A stretch of 64,000 nt of DNA from an uncultured Saprospiraceae bacterium (GTDB lineage: Bacteria > Bacteroidota > Bacteroidia > Chitinophagales > Saprospiraceae): NCBI GenBank assembly GCA_937942435.1, contig CALDEM010000012.1:1-64000 (forward strand), read 5' to 3'. Position 1 is the first letter of the stretch. Each line of letters begins with the position of its first letter. The position numbers were made by a program, and so were the translations under genes. This document shows positions 26,444 to 35,313 of this stretch, in pieces. The notes below the pieces were generated by a model. It was not told where the DNA came from. It ran no database searches and was given only the letters and a program-made list of their open reading frames with translations.

Positions 26444-27586
26444 ATGACCATCCTAAAAGACTTCTTCTTGTTTTGTTCTGGTGTTAACCTTTCGATACTG
26501 AAGCGAACACCTACAGAGACTAACAAATTTGTTGGGATTGGCGCTACGATATTTTTCACGGGGGTCTTTGCAGCTATTGCAGGAGGTTATGCCTTATCCA
26601 CAGTTTTTGAATCATATTGGATAATCTCATTTGTTGCCATTATCTGGGGACTGATGATCTTTAATCTTGATAGATTTATTGTCTCGACGATGAAGAAGAA
26701 AGGATCTTTTGGGCGAGACTTTGCTGCGGCAACACCAAGGCTGATTTTGGCCATTTTAATTTCCATTGTTATTGCCAAGCCGTTGGAGTTGAAGATATTT
26801 GAAAGTGAGATCAACGCGGAGTTGGTAAAGATGGAACAAGAAAATTATAAAGAACAAGATGATCTTGTAAAGGGTAGATATACTGCATCGATTGATTCTA
26901 TAAGATCTGATATAAATCTATTAAAGTCAGAAGTGTCTGACAAAGAATTAGAAAGAGACGCTTTGACCTTGGCAGCTATACAAGAAGCAGATGGAACTGG
27001 AGGATCTATGAACAAGAACTTAGGCCCTATATACAAAACAAAGAAGGCTGCAGCTGATAAAGTGCAATCTGAGCTTGATGTTCTGACAGCTACTAACAAT
27101 GGTCTTATAGAAGAGAAGCAGCGAAGGTTGAATGTCTTAGAGTCTACACAGTCTCAAGATATAGCAACACTGAATAGAGTAAGTATGAGTGGATTTGCAG
27201 CAAGGATAGAAGGTTTAGAACGAGCGTCAAGTAGAAGTCAAGCCATTATGATTGCTAATATATTTATCATGCTTCTGTTTATAGCGGTAGAGACAGCTCC
27301 AGTGTTGACCAAGCTGATGTTAGAAAGAAGTCCTTACGACTTTATGTTGGACAAGCACGAACACTTGTTTCAGATGAATCACAAAGCGATTACTTCTAAA
27401 CAGATGAATACTGTGATGAGTGAGGTGAAGTTTGATGAAGAAACGATATCGCACAAAACAGAACTAGCCATCAATGCAGAAAAGGAATTGGCTAAGGACG
27501 CAGTGAAAAGAAGACTGGAAGAACTGACAGGCAGAACCACTTTGTCAAGAAGCTTCTTGAACAGCTCCACCTTGTTGGATTCGTAG
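26444..27586 (+). CDS. DUF4407-family membrane protein
   Basis: The 380-residue protein has four predicted membrane segments: two near the start (FVGIGATIFFTGVFAAIAGG and FVAIIWGLMIFNLDRFIVS), one around RLILAILISIVIAKPLELKI, and one late (ANIFIMLLFIAVETAPVLTK). Between segments three and four there is a coiled coil of about 150 residues. The motif NLDRF and the order of segments match DUF4407. Function is unknown; the family is found next to varied genes in Bacteroidota. It converges with the GcvH-like gene, whose stop lies immediately after. Confidence 0.85.
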   Translation: MTILKDFFLFCSGVNLSILKRTPTETNKFVGIGATIFFTGVFAAIAGGYALSTVFESYWIISFVAIIWGLMIFNLDRFIVSTMKKKGSFGRDFAAATPRLILAILISIVIAKPLELKIFESEINAELVKMEQENYKEQDDLVKGRYTASIDSIRSDINLLKSEVSDKELERDALTLAAIQEADGTGGSMNKNLGPIYKTKKAAADKVQSELDVLTATNNGLIEEKQRRLNVLESTQSQDIATLNRVSMSGFAARIEGLERASSRSQAIMIANIFIMLLFIAVETAPVLTKLMLERSPYDFMLDKHEHLFQMNHKAITSKQMNTVMSEVKFDEETISHKTELAINAEKELAKDAVKRRLEELTGRTTLSRSFLNSSTLLDS

Positions 27587-28015
27587 TCAATCTCCCTTTT
27601 TGAAAAATGAGTCTACTGATTTGCGATAGTGATCTGGAGTAAGTAGCTGCTCAATCTCTCTTATGTCTGTTGATTTGAAGCGGAGTATCCATCCACTTGT
27701 GTGCTTGTCCTTTGATCGAGCGTAGCAATCTCTATTGATTAACGATGGATCTTCGAGGAGGTTGTTATTCACTCCAGTTACGGTTCCACTGATAGGCAGA
27801 TGTAACTCGATACTGGTTTTATCAGACTCTACAATTGCAATTGGTGATCCCTTCTCAAGAGTGATGCCGGTATGGACTTCTATATATAATTGGCTTATAT
27901 CGCCGATATAACCTTGTGTCCAATCAGTGATGCCTAAGATATAATCATCTCCATCTTTTCTAATCCAACACTCGAGTTGATCATCGTAATAAGAATCCAT
28001 GTCTACAGATCTCAT
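27587..28015 (-). CDS. Stand-alone GcvH-like lipoyl-domain protein
   Basis: This 142-residue protein has a biotinyl/lipoyl hammerhead fold like glycine cleavage H protein: ITDWTQGYIGDISQLYIE, then IVESDKTSIELHLPISGTV with Lys66 at the lipoylation position, then LINRDCYARS and SGWILRF. True GcvH has ESVKA at this site; here it is ESDKT. No gcvT, gcvP or lipoate ligase lies nearby. It is 12 bases downstream of an MFS gene on the same strand. It may be a GcvH paralogue with another role, such as lipoate relay; this is inference. Confidence 0.75.
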   Translation of the reverse strand: MRSVDMDSYYDDQLECWIRKDGDDYILGITDWTQGYIGDISQLYIEVHTGITLEKGSPIAIVESDKTSIELHLPISGTVTGVNNNLLEDPSLINRDCYARSKDKHTSGWILRFKSTDIREIEQLLTPDHYRKSVDSFFKKGD

Positions 28016-28026
28016 GATCAGAGTTT

Positions 28027-29199
28027 TTACAATGCTTCTTTTTTGCTTAGAGCCACAAGACCTAGAATGGGACCGATGGATAGGATAACTAGGAGATACT
28101 TTAATTCAATCTGCCCATTAAGTGATGTCAATAATTGAATACTAAATATTGTAATAGTAAAACCAATACAGTTGACAATGGTCAAGGCTGTTCCTTTTAT
28201 CTCAGGTTGGGCGTTTTTAGCAACGAGTGTAGAGAACAAAGGCGAGTCAGCTATCACTACTGCTCCCCAGAATATCAAGTATGCTATAAACAAAGAGGCA
28301 TGTCCTAATTGAAAAGCAAAAGGAGAGACGATACAGCAGAGGCAAGAAAGAGACAAAGCAATAAATGCAATCCTCTTAGCACCATATCTCAAAGACAAGT
28401 ATCCGCTGGTGATACAGGACAAGAAGCCAGTCCCTATAATTAGAAAAGAAAGTAGCGGGATATTAAGTTCTGTAAATTTATGATAAGTCTGATAAGTACT
28501 CAGTATAACTGGAACAAATGCCCAAAAAGCATAAAGCTCCCACATATGTCCAAAGTATCCAAAAGCAGCTGATCTAAAATTTCTTGATTTGAAAACACTG
28601 GCAAATACGGTGAAGTCTACATCTTGCCCACGTCTATTGTAAGGACCAGTTGGTACGAGCAAATAAATGATTAGGCCACCAATGGAGGCTAGTATAGAAA
28701 TTGCAATTATAACCGACTGCCAAGGTATCTGATCCAAACCTCCTTTTATCAAGTGAGGGAAGGCAGTGCCCAGAACTAAGGCACCGACAAGGTAGCCTAA
28801 TGATTTGCCAAGTCCTTTGTCATAATAGTCTGCAGCTATCCTCATACCAACAGGATAGATGCCGGCCAAAAAGAAGCCAGTAATAAAACGAAGTACGAGC
28901 AAAGAACTAATGGTGTGCATATCCAGAATCAAGAGAACATTTGCAACAGCTCCCAGTAATCCGCAAATTAAAAAGACCTTTGAAGGAGCGTATCTATCAG
29001 CTATCGTAAGCATCGCAAAGACGAGTGTGCCGGCGATAAAACCAAACTGGACAAATGAAGTAAGATCACCCAACGCTCTCTCTTGGAGATCAAAGTGCGA
29101 GATCAACTCAGTCATTACTCCATTACTAGCAAACCATAAGGAAGTACAACAAAACTGTGCAATGACGATGACGGGCAGTATATGTGCTTTGGGCTTCAC
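28027..29199 (-). CDS. MFS transporter
   Basis: The 390-residue inner-membrane protein has about twelve hydrophobic segments in two halves. The loop between segments 2 and 3 has ADRYAPSKVFLICGLLGA, close to the MFS signature, and the second half repeats it weakly as LSLRYGAKRIAFIALSL. Start is GTG at 29199. Some pattern features (FASNGVMTELI, early Trp) suit the metabolite/H+ or nitrate-sugar type group, but the substrate cannot be told. The following GcvH-like gene is 11 bases away and probably co-transcribed. Confidence 0.88.
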   Translation of the reverse strand: MKPKAHILPVIVIAQFCCTSLWFASNGVMTELISHFDLQERALGDLTSFVQFGFIAGTLVFAMLTIADRYAPSKVFLICGLLGAVANVLLILDMHTISSLLVLRFITGFFLAGIYPVGMRIAADYYDKGLGKSLGYLVGALVLGTAFPHLIKGGLDQIPWQSVIIAISILASIGGLIIYLLVPTGPYNRRGQDVDFTVFASVFKSRNFRSAAFGYFGHMWELYAFWAFVPVILSTYQTYHKFTELNIPLLSFLIIGTGFLSCITSGYLSLRYGAKRIAFIALSLSCLCCIVSPFAFQLGHASLFIAYLIFWGAVVIADSPLFSTLVAKNAQPEIKGTALTIVNCIGFTITIFSIQLLTSLNGQIELKYLLVILSIGPILGLVALSKKEAL

Positions 29200-29302
29200 A
29201 AGACTAAATGTAGACTTAACTGGGGACCTAAACTTACATTCTATTCATTAAAATGAATGTTAAGGAGTCTATGGTTTTTATCATGACACTTGATTCTTTG
29301 CC

Positions 29303-29334
29303 AAGGCTAGGGAGGGTCGGCCCCAGCCTTTTAA
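29303..29334 (+). terminator. Possible terminator or attenuator before argS
   Basis: AAGGCT-A-GGG pairs with CCC-C-AGCCTT over an 8-base loop, followed by TT. The T-run is short. No plus-strand gene lies upstream, so it would end a short transcript or mark the end of a divergent leader; it may equally be a chance hairpin. Confidence 0.35.
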
Positions 29335-29385
29335 GGAGATTATAAGACTACAGTCATCATTCCTATAAGATCTCACGATTTACCA

Positions 29386-29393
29386 TACTTTTG
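29386..29393 (+). promoter_or_regulatory. Putative -7 element of argS
   Basis: TACTTTTG matches TAnnTTTG. It lies 63 bases before the GTG start at 29457, which would leave a short leader. No clear TTG lies at the usual upstream distance. Confidence 0.4.
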
Positions 29394-29456
29394 CGGACTA
29401 TTAGTCAATAAGGTAGATCTAAGCATTACTCTTGGCAAAACTAAAGCAAGAACAAA

Positions 29457-31310
29457 GTGGCACTTGATAAATTACAATCGCTTAAGTCAGCGATAGCAGA
29501 AGGTATAAAGGCGGTATACGATCATGATGTGGATCAATCATCTCTGGTTCTGTCTGAGACAAAAAAAGAGTTTGATGGAGATTATACTGTTGTGGTCTTT
29601 CCATTTACGAAAGTGCTAAGAAAGAAGCCAGAAGAGATCGCAACGTCTATAGGTGCTTGGATAAAAGAGAACAAGGCAGATGTCATAACGGACTTCAATG
29701 TTATAAAGGGATTCTTAAACTTCTCGCTACCAGATGATTTTTGGAAAGAGGCAATGACATCACTCAAGGGACAAGATGGATTTGGTATAGTTGACTCAGA
29801 TAGCTCCAAGGTGCTTGTAGAATACTCGAGTCCCAATACAAACAAGCCGCTCCACCTCGGCCATATCCGCAATATCTTATTGGGTTGGTCCACGCATAAG
29901 ATACTTGCCGCTGTAGGCCATAATGTTGAGAAGACTAAGGTGGTCAATGATCGAGGTATCGCCATATGCAAAAGCATGTTGGCTTGGCAGATGGATGAAG
30001 AGAGCAAGACGCCGGAGTCGAGTGGAGTAAAGGGAGACCATCTCGTCGGTGACTATTATGTAGCCTTTGAAAAGAGATTTCAAGCAGAGTATCAACCTTG
30101 GCAACAATCTGAAGTAGGACAGGCCGCTTACAATGAGAGAAAGAACAAAGAGCAATCCGAGACAGCGTTCTTTAAAGCCCATAAGAACAAATACTTCAAT
30201 GAGAATAGTGCAATTGGAAAGGCAGCTCGTGACCTATTGATCTCTTGGGAGCAAGGAGATCCAAAGGTGCGAGAGCTTTGGTCGACGATGAATGGATGGG
30301 TGTACAAAGGTTGGGATACCACCTATGCTCAGCTCGGGGTTTCTTTTGATTTTAAAGATTACGAATCAGAGACTTATCTGCTGGGTAAGGATATTATAAA
30401 AGAAGGTCTTGACAAGGGCACTTTTTATCGTCAAGATGATGGCAGTGTCTGGGTAGATCTAGAAGATCGAGGCTTGGATAAGAAGATTTTATTGCGGAGT
30501 GATGGGACATCCGTCTATATTACTCAAGATCTTGGTACAGCTCAGATGCGTTATAAAGATCATGGTGCTGAGAAGATGATATATGTTGTAGGAGATGAGC
30601 AGGATTACCACTTTCAAGTCTTATTTGAAGCATTGAAAAAACTTGAAGAGCCTTATGCCGATGGATTGTATCATCTGTCTTATGGCATGGTCGACCTACC
30701 TACAGGCAAGATGAAAGGACGAGAAGGTACTATCGTAGATGCTGATGACCTGATCGCCGAGGTGATAGGTGAAGTACGTGACGCTGCGATAGAACGAGGA
30801 GAACTTGAAGAACTTACACCAGAAGAACGCGAAGACATATATCGTAAGATAGGATTGGCTGCGCTTAAGTTTTTTATACTCAAGGTAAATCCTAAAAAGC
30901 GCATGGTCTTTGATCCCAAAGAGTCCGTGGATATGCAAGGCCAGACTGGCCCTTATATCCAGAATGCCTATGTGCGGATCATGTCTATGTTACGTCGTAT
31001 AGATGAAGATGCATTGGATGCATATGACGCTTATACAAATATTGATCCCACAGAAAAGAGTCTCATCGTAACGTTGATGAACTATCCTGAAGAAGTATCA
31101 AAAGCTGCACATCACTATGATCCATCTCATATAGCCAATTACACATATGATCTAGCGAAGAAGTTTCATAAGTTTTATCATGATGTGAGGGTCTTAAGTG
31201 CCGAATCACCAGAAGCCAAGGCTTTCAGATTGACCTTATGTCGACAGGTGGCCGATACTCTTGAGCATGCGATGGATCTCTTAGGTATCGAGATGCCTCC
31301 AAGGATGTAG
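29457..31310 (+). CDS. argS: Arginyl-tRNA synthetase
   Basis: The 617-residue class I enzyme charges tRNA-Arg. It shows the N-terminal Add-1 domain, the HIGH-type motif SSPNTNKPLHLGHIRNI about residues 123-139, the YVVGDEQDYHFQVLFEAL segment, the KMSKS-equivalent TGKMKGREGTIVDADDL, and the C-terminal DALR anticodon-binding domain with a final CRQVADTLEHAMDLLGI. The start is GTG (GTGGCACTTGAT). The length fits the family. A -7-like element lies 64 bases upstream. No gene is coupled downstream; a candidate small RNA follows. Confidence 0.97.
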   Translation: MALDKLQSLKSAIAEGIKAVYDHDVDQSSLVLSETKKEFDGDYTVVVFPFTKVLRKKPEEIATSIGAWIKENKADVITDFNVIKGFLNFSLPDDFWKEAMTSLKGQDGFGIVDSDSSKVLVEYSSPNTNKPLHLGHIRNILLGWSTHKILAAVGHNVEKTKVVNDRGIAICKSMLAWQMDEESKTPESSGVKGDHLVGDYYVAFEKRFQAEYQPWQQSEVGQAAYNERKNKEQSETAFFKAHKNKYFNENSAIGKAARDLLISWEQGDPKVRELWSTMNGWVYKGWDTTYAQLGVSFDFKDYESETYLLGKDIIKEGLDKGTFYRQDDGSVWVDLEDRGLDKKILLRSDGTSVYITQDLGTAQMRYKDHGAEKMIYVVGDEQDYHFQVLFEALKKLEEPYADGLYHLSYGMVDLPTGKMKGREGTIVDADDLIAEVIGEVRDAAIERGELEELTPEEREDIYRKIGLAALKFFILKVNPKKRMVFDPKESVDMQGQTGPYIQNAYVRIMSMLRRIDEDALDAYDAYTNIDPTEKSLIVTLMNYPEEVSKAAHHYDPSHIANYTYDLAKKFHKFYHDVRVLSAESPEAKAFRLTLCRQVADTLEHAMDLLGIEMPPRM

Positions 31311-31496
31311 CTAATAAAAGAGGTGTTTAAGGGTAGAAAACGCCATGTTTAATAATTATCACCGTCTGCGACCTCCTCATTTATGGGTATTTTTCAGAAT
31401 ATTTTCTGAGTCTAAATGGGATAAATGTTAAAATTTCAATTAATGGACCCACCTATAAACAATTTGATATATATTTATATTCTATATAATAGATCC
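31311..31496. other. AT-rich gap after argS
   Basis: No reading frame of interest. Near the end, TTGATA (31464) and TATAAT (31485) lie 15 bases apart, a possible promoter for the small RNA candidate that follows. Confidence 0.4.
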
Positions 31497-31617
31497 AGAC
31501 AACTTATCACTGTAAGTCTTTTTGACTTAACCAAGATGATTGTTTTCACGGAGGATTAGGTATTCCTAATCCAGGGATATGGGAGGCCAACACCCGGTTT
31601 GGCCTCCTTTTTTATTT
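31497..31617 (+). ncRNA. Candidate small RNA with three hairpins
   Basis: About 120 bases hold three hairpins in a row: AAGTC-TTTTT-GACTT (31514-31528), a perfect GGATTAGG-TATT-CCTAATCC (31553-31572), and the terminator GGAGGCCAA / TTGGCCTCC (31582-31607) with a T-run. The segment has no coding frame, has a possible promoter just upstream, and lies before the separate glnS promoter. I do not recognise a known family. Confidence 0.5.
31582..31616 (+). terminator. Intrinsic terminator of the candidate small RNA
   Basis: A 9-pair perfect stem GGAGGCCAA / TTGGCCTCC with loop CACCCGGT is followed by TTTTTTATTTT. It is 271 bases past the argS stop, so it ends either a long argS 3' tail or the small RNA. 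Confidence 0.85.
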
Positions 31618-31678
31618 TATGCTTTTCTATAAAAGCAGGCCTTAGACATTACGATACCTTCTCAATCACTTGATGTCA

Positions 31679-31686
31679 TATATTTG
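31679..31686 (+). promoter_or_regulatory. Putative -7 element of glnS
   Basis: TATATTTG matches TAnnTTTG and lies 67 bases before the ATG at 31754, just after the small RNA terminator. A clear -33 TTG is not seen at the right spacing. Confidence 0.4.
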
Positions 31687-31753
31687 TACGCTGGAGACAT
31701 GGTGTTAAAATCTTAATGCCTTTATGTAATCCACAATTATATAGTCTAACAAT

Positions 31754-33439
31754 ATGAGCGTCGAAAGATTTGAAGGTGTCATAGGTAGTCCACGCAACTT
31801 CCTTGAAGAAGAGATTGAAAAAGACATTCGTGCTGGCAAGGTGCCACATGATATCCAGACAAGGTTTCCTCCTGAGCCTAATGGCTTCTTGCACATAGGT
31901 CACTCTAAAGCAATATGTATCAACTTTGGGATAGCTCAAAAGTATGGCGGTAAGACCAACTTGCGCTTTGATGATACTAATCCAGCCACAGAGGATACTG
32001 CATTTGTCGACGCCATAAAGAAAGATATCAAGTGGTTAGGCTTTGATTGGGACAAGGAGTGTTATGCTTCAGACTACTTTGGCGAATTATACGACTTTGC
32101 TAAAAAACTAATTAACGCTGGACTCGCATATGTAGATGACTCTACACCTGAAGAGATAGCCGAGCAAAAAGGCATCCCAACGGAGCCTGGAACAGCGAGT
32201 CCTTATCGAGATAGGAGTATAGAGGAGAACCTGAAACTATTTGAAGGCATGAAAAATGGTGAGTATGAAGATGGCGCTCGAGTGCTTCGTGCAAAGATCA
32301 GTACGACTTCTTCTAATATGCACATGAGGGACCCTCTCTTGTATCGGATCAAGAAGGAAGCACACCATCGTACCGGTGATACTTGGAATATCTATCCCAT
32401 GTACGACTTTGGTCACGGTCAGTCTGATGCTATAGAGGAGATCACTCACTCATTATGTTCTTTGGAGTTTAGACATCATCGTCCTTTATACAACTGGATG
32501 ATCGAGAAGTTAGAGATATATCCATCTCGTCAGATAGAGTTTGCGAGGATGAATGTGGAGTATATGATCACCAGTAAGAGAAAACTAAAAAGATTAATAG
32601 AAGAAGATCTGGTATCTGGATGGGACGACCCAAGGATGTCTACTCTGTCAGGTCTAAGAAGACGAGGTTATCCTGCGGCAGCGATAAGAGAGTTTTGTGA
32701 TAAGGTCGGCGTGGCTAAGAGAGACAACTTAGTAGAGATGTCTCTTTTGGAAAGTTGTGTTAGAGATGAGCTCAACAAAACTTCTAAAAGAGTAATGGCT
32801 GTGCTTGATCCTATCAAGGTGACGATCACTAACTATACAAAAGAAAGCGAACTGCTCACCATAGATAACAATCCAGAAGATGAAAACTCTGGAAGTAGAG
32901 AAGTAACATTTTCTAAAGACATATACATAGAGCGAGATGACTTTATGATGGATCCTCCTAAGAAGTTTTTCAGGATGGGCATCGATCGCAACGTGAGGCT
33001 AAAAGGAGCATACATCCTTAACTGTCATCATGCAGTGACCAATGGAGATGGCAAAGTGTTAGAGGTGCTATGTACTTATTATCCAGATAGTAAGAGTGGC
33101 TCTGATAACTCTGGTGTTAAAGCCAAAGGCACACTACATTGGGTGGATCAAGCTACTGCTATAGATGCAGAAGTTAGATTGTATGATCGATTGTTTACAG
33201 ATCCGAAGCCTGATGGGCACGAGGATAAAGACTTCTTAGAGTTTTATAATAAGGACTCGCTTAAGATAGTAACTGCTAAGGCGGAAGCCGAACTTCAGAA
33301 GGCGACTCCTGGAGAGCAGTTTCAGTTTATGCGCAAGGGATATTATGTGGCAGACGAAAGCAGTACAGGAGATGTACCTGTCTTCAATCGTACTGTAACC
33401 CTTAAGGACAGTTGGAAAAAGATGCAAAAAAGAAAATAG
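31754..33439 (+). CDS. glnS: Glutaminyl-tRNA synthetase
   Basis: The 561-residue class I enzyme charges tRNA-Gln directly, so this organism need not rely on the transamidation route. Hallmarks: RFPPEPNGFLHIGHSKAI with the HIGH motif, LRFDDTNPATEDTAFVDAI, YPMYDFGHGQSDAIEEITHS, and the KMSKS-equivalent MITSKRKLKRLI. The C-terminal two-barrel anticodon domain follows (VKAKGTLHWVDQATAIDAEV). GlnRS of this type entered bacteria by transfer from eukaryotes and is common in Bacteroidota. It starts with ATG; pyrR follows after 70 bases with its own -7-like element. Confidence 0.96.
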   Translation: MSVERFEGVIGSPRNFLEEEIEKDIRAGKVPHDIQTRFPPEPNGFLHIGHSKAICINFGIAQKYGGKTNLRFDDTNPATEDTAFVDAIKKDIKWLGFDWDKECYASDYFGELYDFAKKLINAGLAYVDDSTPEEIAEQKGIPTEPGTASPYRDRSIEENLKLFEGMKNGEYEDGARVLRAKISTTSSNMHMRDPLLYRIKKEAHHRTGDTWNIYPMYDFGHGQSDAIEEITHSLCSLEFRHHRPLYNWMIEKLEIYPSRQIEFARMNVEYMITSKRKLKRLIEEDLVSGWDDPRMSTLSGLRRRGYPAAAIREFCDKVGVAKRDNLVEMSLLESCVRDELNKTSKRVMAVLDPIKVTITNYTKESELLTIDNNPEDENSGSREVTFSKDIYIERDDFMMDPPKKFFRMGIDRNVRLKGAYILNCHHAVTNGDGKVLEVLCTYYPDSKSGSDNSGVKAKGTLHWVDQATAIDAEVRLYDRLFTDPKPDGHEDKDFLEFYNKDSLKIVTAKAEAELQKATPGEQFQFMRKGYYVADESSTGDVPVFNRTVTLKDSWKKMQKRK

Positions 33440-33493
33440 TATTCAGTCAGATAGTGAGCTGACTTCACTTATAAGTCATAACAATTAAGATTT

Positions 33494-33501
33494 TATCTTC
33501 G
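33494..33501 (+). promoter_or_regulatory. Putative -7 element of pyrR-pyrB
   Basis: TATCTTCG, a close variant of TAnnTTTG, ends 8 bases before the pyrR ATG at 33510, implying a very short leader. There is therefore little room for a PyrR attenuator between promoter and start codon. Confidence 0.38.
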
Positions 33502-33509
33502 CAGTATAG

Positions 33510-34061
33510 ATGAGTAAAGGAAGAATCATACTTAATGAGCAAAAGTTTGCACTTACGCTACAGCGTATCTGCGAGCAGCTCATCGAGCGATACGGTTCTT
33601 TTGAGGATACTTGTATCGTCGGCATCCAAGATCGAGGTGCTATCTTCTCTGACAGAATGGTTACTCTGCTAAGGGATAGAGGCATTGATGCATTTGATTA
33701 TGGGAAGTTGGACATTAGTTTTCATCGGGATGATTATCGTAAGAGAGACAGACCAATCGCACCTAGTCAGACTGAGGTAGACTTCATCATTGAAGAGAAG
33801 CACGTACTCTTAGTAGATGATGTACTCTACACTGGTAGATCAGTCCACGCTGCCATGTCAGCGCTACAACAATTTGGTAGACCTGCACGTATAGATTTGT
33901 TATCACTCGTAGATCGTAGGTTTAATCGGCATTTCCCGATAAGGGCAGACTTTACTGGACTAACAGCAGATGCTATAGATGAAGCATATGTCAAAGTAGA
34001 ATGGTCCCACATAGATGGAAAGGATCAGATTAAGTTATTTTCTAAAAAAGAATCATCTTAG
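33510..34061 (+). CDS. pyrR: PyrR-type regulator/uracil phosphoribosyltransferase
   Basis: This 183-residue phosphoribosyltransferase-fold protein has the PRPP loop HVLLVDDVLYTGRSVHAAMS, the GIQDRGAIFSDRM segment, and the flexible hood DYGKLDISFHRDDYRKRD. PyrR binds UMP/UTP and pyr mRNA in Firmicutes and also makes UMP from uracil; in Bacteroidota its RNA-binding role is less certain. It lies five bases before pyrB and is clearly one operon with it. The very short distance from the -7-like element to the ATG argues against a leader attenuator here. Confidence 0.9.
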   Translation: MSKGRIILNEQKFALTLQRICEQLIERYGSFEDTCIVGIQDRGAIFSDRMVTLLRDRGIDAFDYGKLDISFHRDDYRKRDRPIAPSQTEVDFIIEEKHVLLVDDVLYTGRSVHAAMSALQQFGRPARIDLLSLVDRRFNRHFPIRADFTGLTADAIDEAYVKVEWSHIDGKDQIKLFSKKESS

Positions 34062-34066
34062 CGTCT

Positions 34067-34996
34067 ATGTCGGAAACTCATCTTAGTACGCGGCATCTAC
34101 TCGGTATAAAATATATCAATGAGGCAGATATCCAGCTGATCTTTCAGACCGCAGATGAATTTAAAGATGTTATCAATCGTCCTATCAAAAAGGTCCCTTC
34201 TCTAAGAGATGTAACAATCGCCAATCTCTTTTTTGAAAATAGTACAAGAACTAAAATCTCTTTTGAGCTGGCGGAGAAAAGACTCTCAGCTGATGTAGTC
34301 AACTTCTCGGCCTCTTCTTCTTCTGTAAAAAAAGGAGAGACGTTGCTCGATACGGTTAACAATGTCCTCTCTATGAAAGTGGACATCATCGTGATCCGTC
34401 ACCCGACGCCTGGTACACCGATCTATCTATCCAGAAGAGTAGAGGCTAACATCATCAATGCTGGAGATGGTACTCATGAACATCCAACTCAAGCTCTACT
34501 AGATGCTTACTCTATAAGAAGTAAGTATGGGGATGTAGCTGGAAAGAAAGTGGTAATCGTAGGAGATATCAAGCACTCAAGAGTGGCTCTAAGTAACATC
34601 TTTTGTCTACAGAAGCTAGGTGCCAAGGTCAAAGTATGTGGACCACCAACACTGATACCAAAGCATATAGAGTCACTTGGTGTAGGTGTAGAGTATGATA
34701 TCGATAAAGCACTGGCTTGGTGCGATGTGGCCAATGTGCTAAGGATACAATTAGAAAGACAGGATGTTAAGTACATCCCAAGTCTACGAGAGTATGCATT
34801 GTTCTATGGTATCAACAAAGAGCGCCTATCCAAGTTGGACAAGGAGATCACGATCATGCATCCCGGTCCTATAAACAGAGGCATAGAACTCAACAGTGAT
34901 GTCGCTGACTCTGAGCACTCTATCATATTAGAACAAGTCGAAAACGGAGTCGCTATTAGGATGGCTGTTTTGTATCTGCTTGCTGGCAGGAGGTAA
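34067..34996 (+). CDS. pyrB: Aspartate carbamoyltransferase catalytic chain
   Basis: The 309-residue enzyme joins carbamoyl phosphate and aspartate in pyrimidine synthesis. Key segments: FFENSTRTKISFELAEKRL with the carbamoyl-phosphate motif STRT, the SSVKKGETLLDTVNN loop with the active-site Lys, VIRHPTPGT, NAGDGTHEHPTQALLDAYS, and MHPGPINRGIELNSDV. It starts five bases after pyrR. No pyrI follows, so it is probably the unregulated type of the pyrR-pyrB organisms. It is cytoplasmic. Confidence 0.97.
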   Translation: MSETHLSTRHLLGIKYINEADIQLIFQTADEFKDVINRPIKKVPSLRDVTIANLFFENSTRTKISFELAEKRLSADVVNFSASSSSVKKGETLLDTVNNVLSMKVDIIVIRHPTPGTPIYLSRRVEANIINAGDGTHEHPTQALLDAYSIRSKYGDVAGKKVVIVGDIKHSRVALSNIFCLQKLGAKVKVCGPPTLIPKHIESLGVGVEYDIDKALAWCDVANVLRIQLERQDVKYIPSLREYALFYGINKERLSKLDKEITIMHPGPINRGIELNSDVADSEHSIILEQVENGVAIRMAVLYLLAGRR

Positions 34997-35313
34997 CTTT
35001 CGCATGGATATCATGAACTAAGGAGGGCATAGTTTCATATTATTTGCAAAAATATTTTTAGCTGAACTTGGGTTGGAACGTTTTTAAAGTCTAAAGCGTT
35101 TGATTCGCCTTATGGAGCGCTCTTCAACAGAACATCTTCATTTCATATCACTTACACATTAAGTATAATTTTAATATTAAATTTTCTCTTCAACTATAGC
35201 TTCTTCTTTTGTGTTCAAAAGCCCAGCGTAGTCAGCGTTCTTGCTGTTAAAAAATTGTTACTAATTGGCGCTTTTGGCGTCTTAATACCATCGTTCATAA
35301 AAAATAAACAAAA
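34997..35313. other. 317-base gap before mscS
   Basis: No gene or clear terminator was seen. The AT-rich segment from about 35150 to 35313 probably holds the mscS promoter, but no confident -7/-33 pair was found. Confidence 0.4.

Noticed and set aside
33440-33509. PyrR attenuator in the glnS-pyrR gap
   Set aside because: There is a 6-pair hairpin AGTCAG/CTGACT near 33444-33464 but no T-run, and it lies upstream of the putative -7 element, so it cannot be in the pyrR leader.
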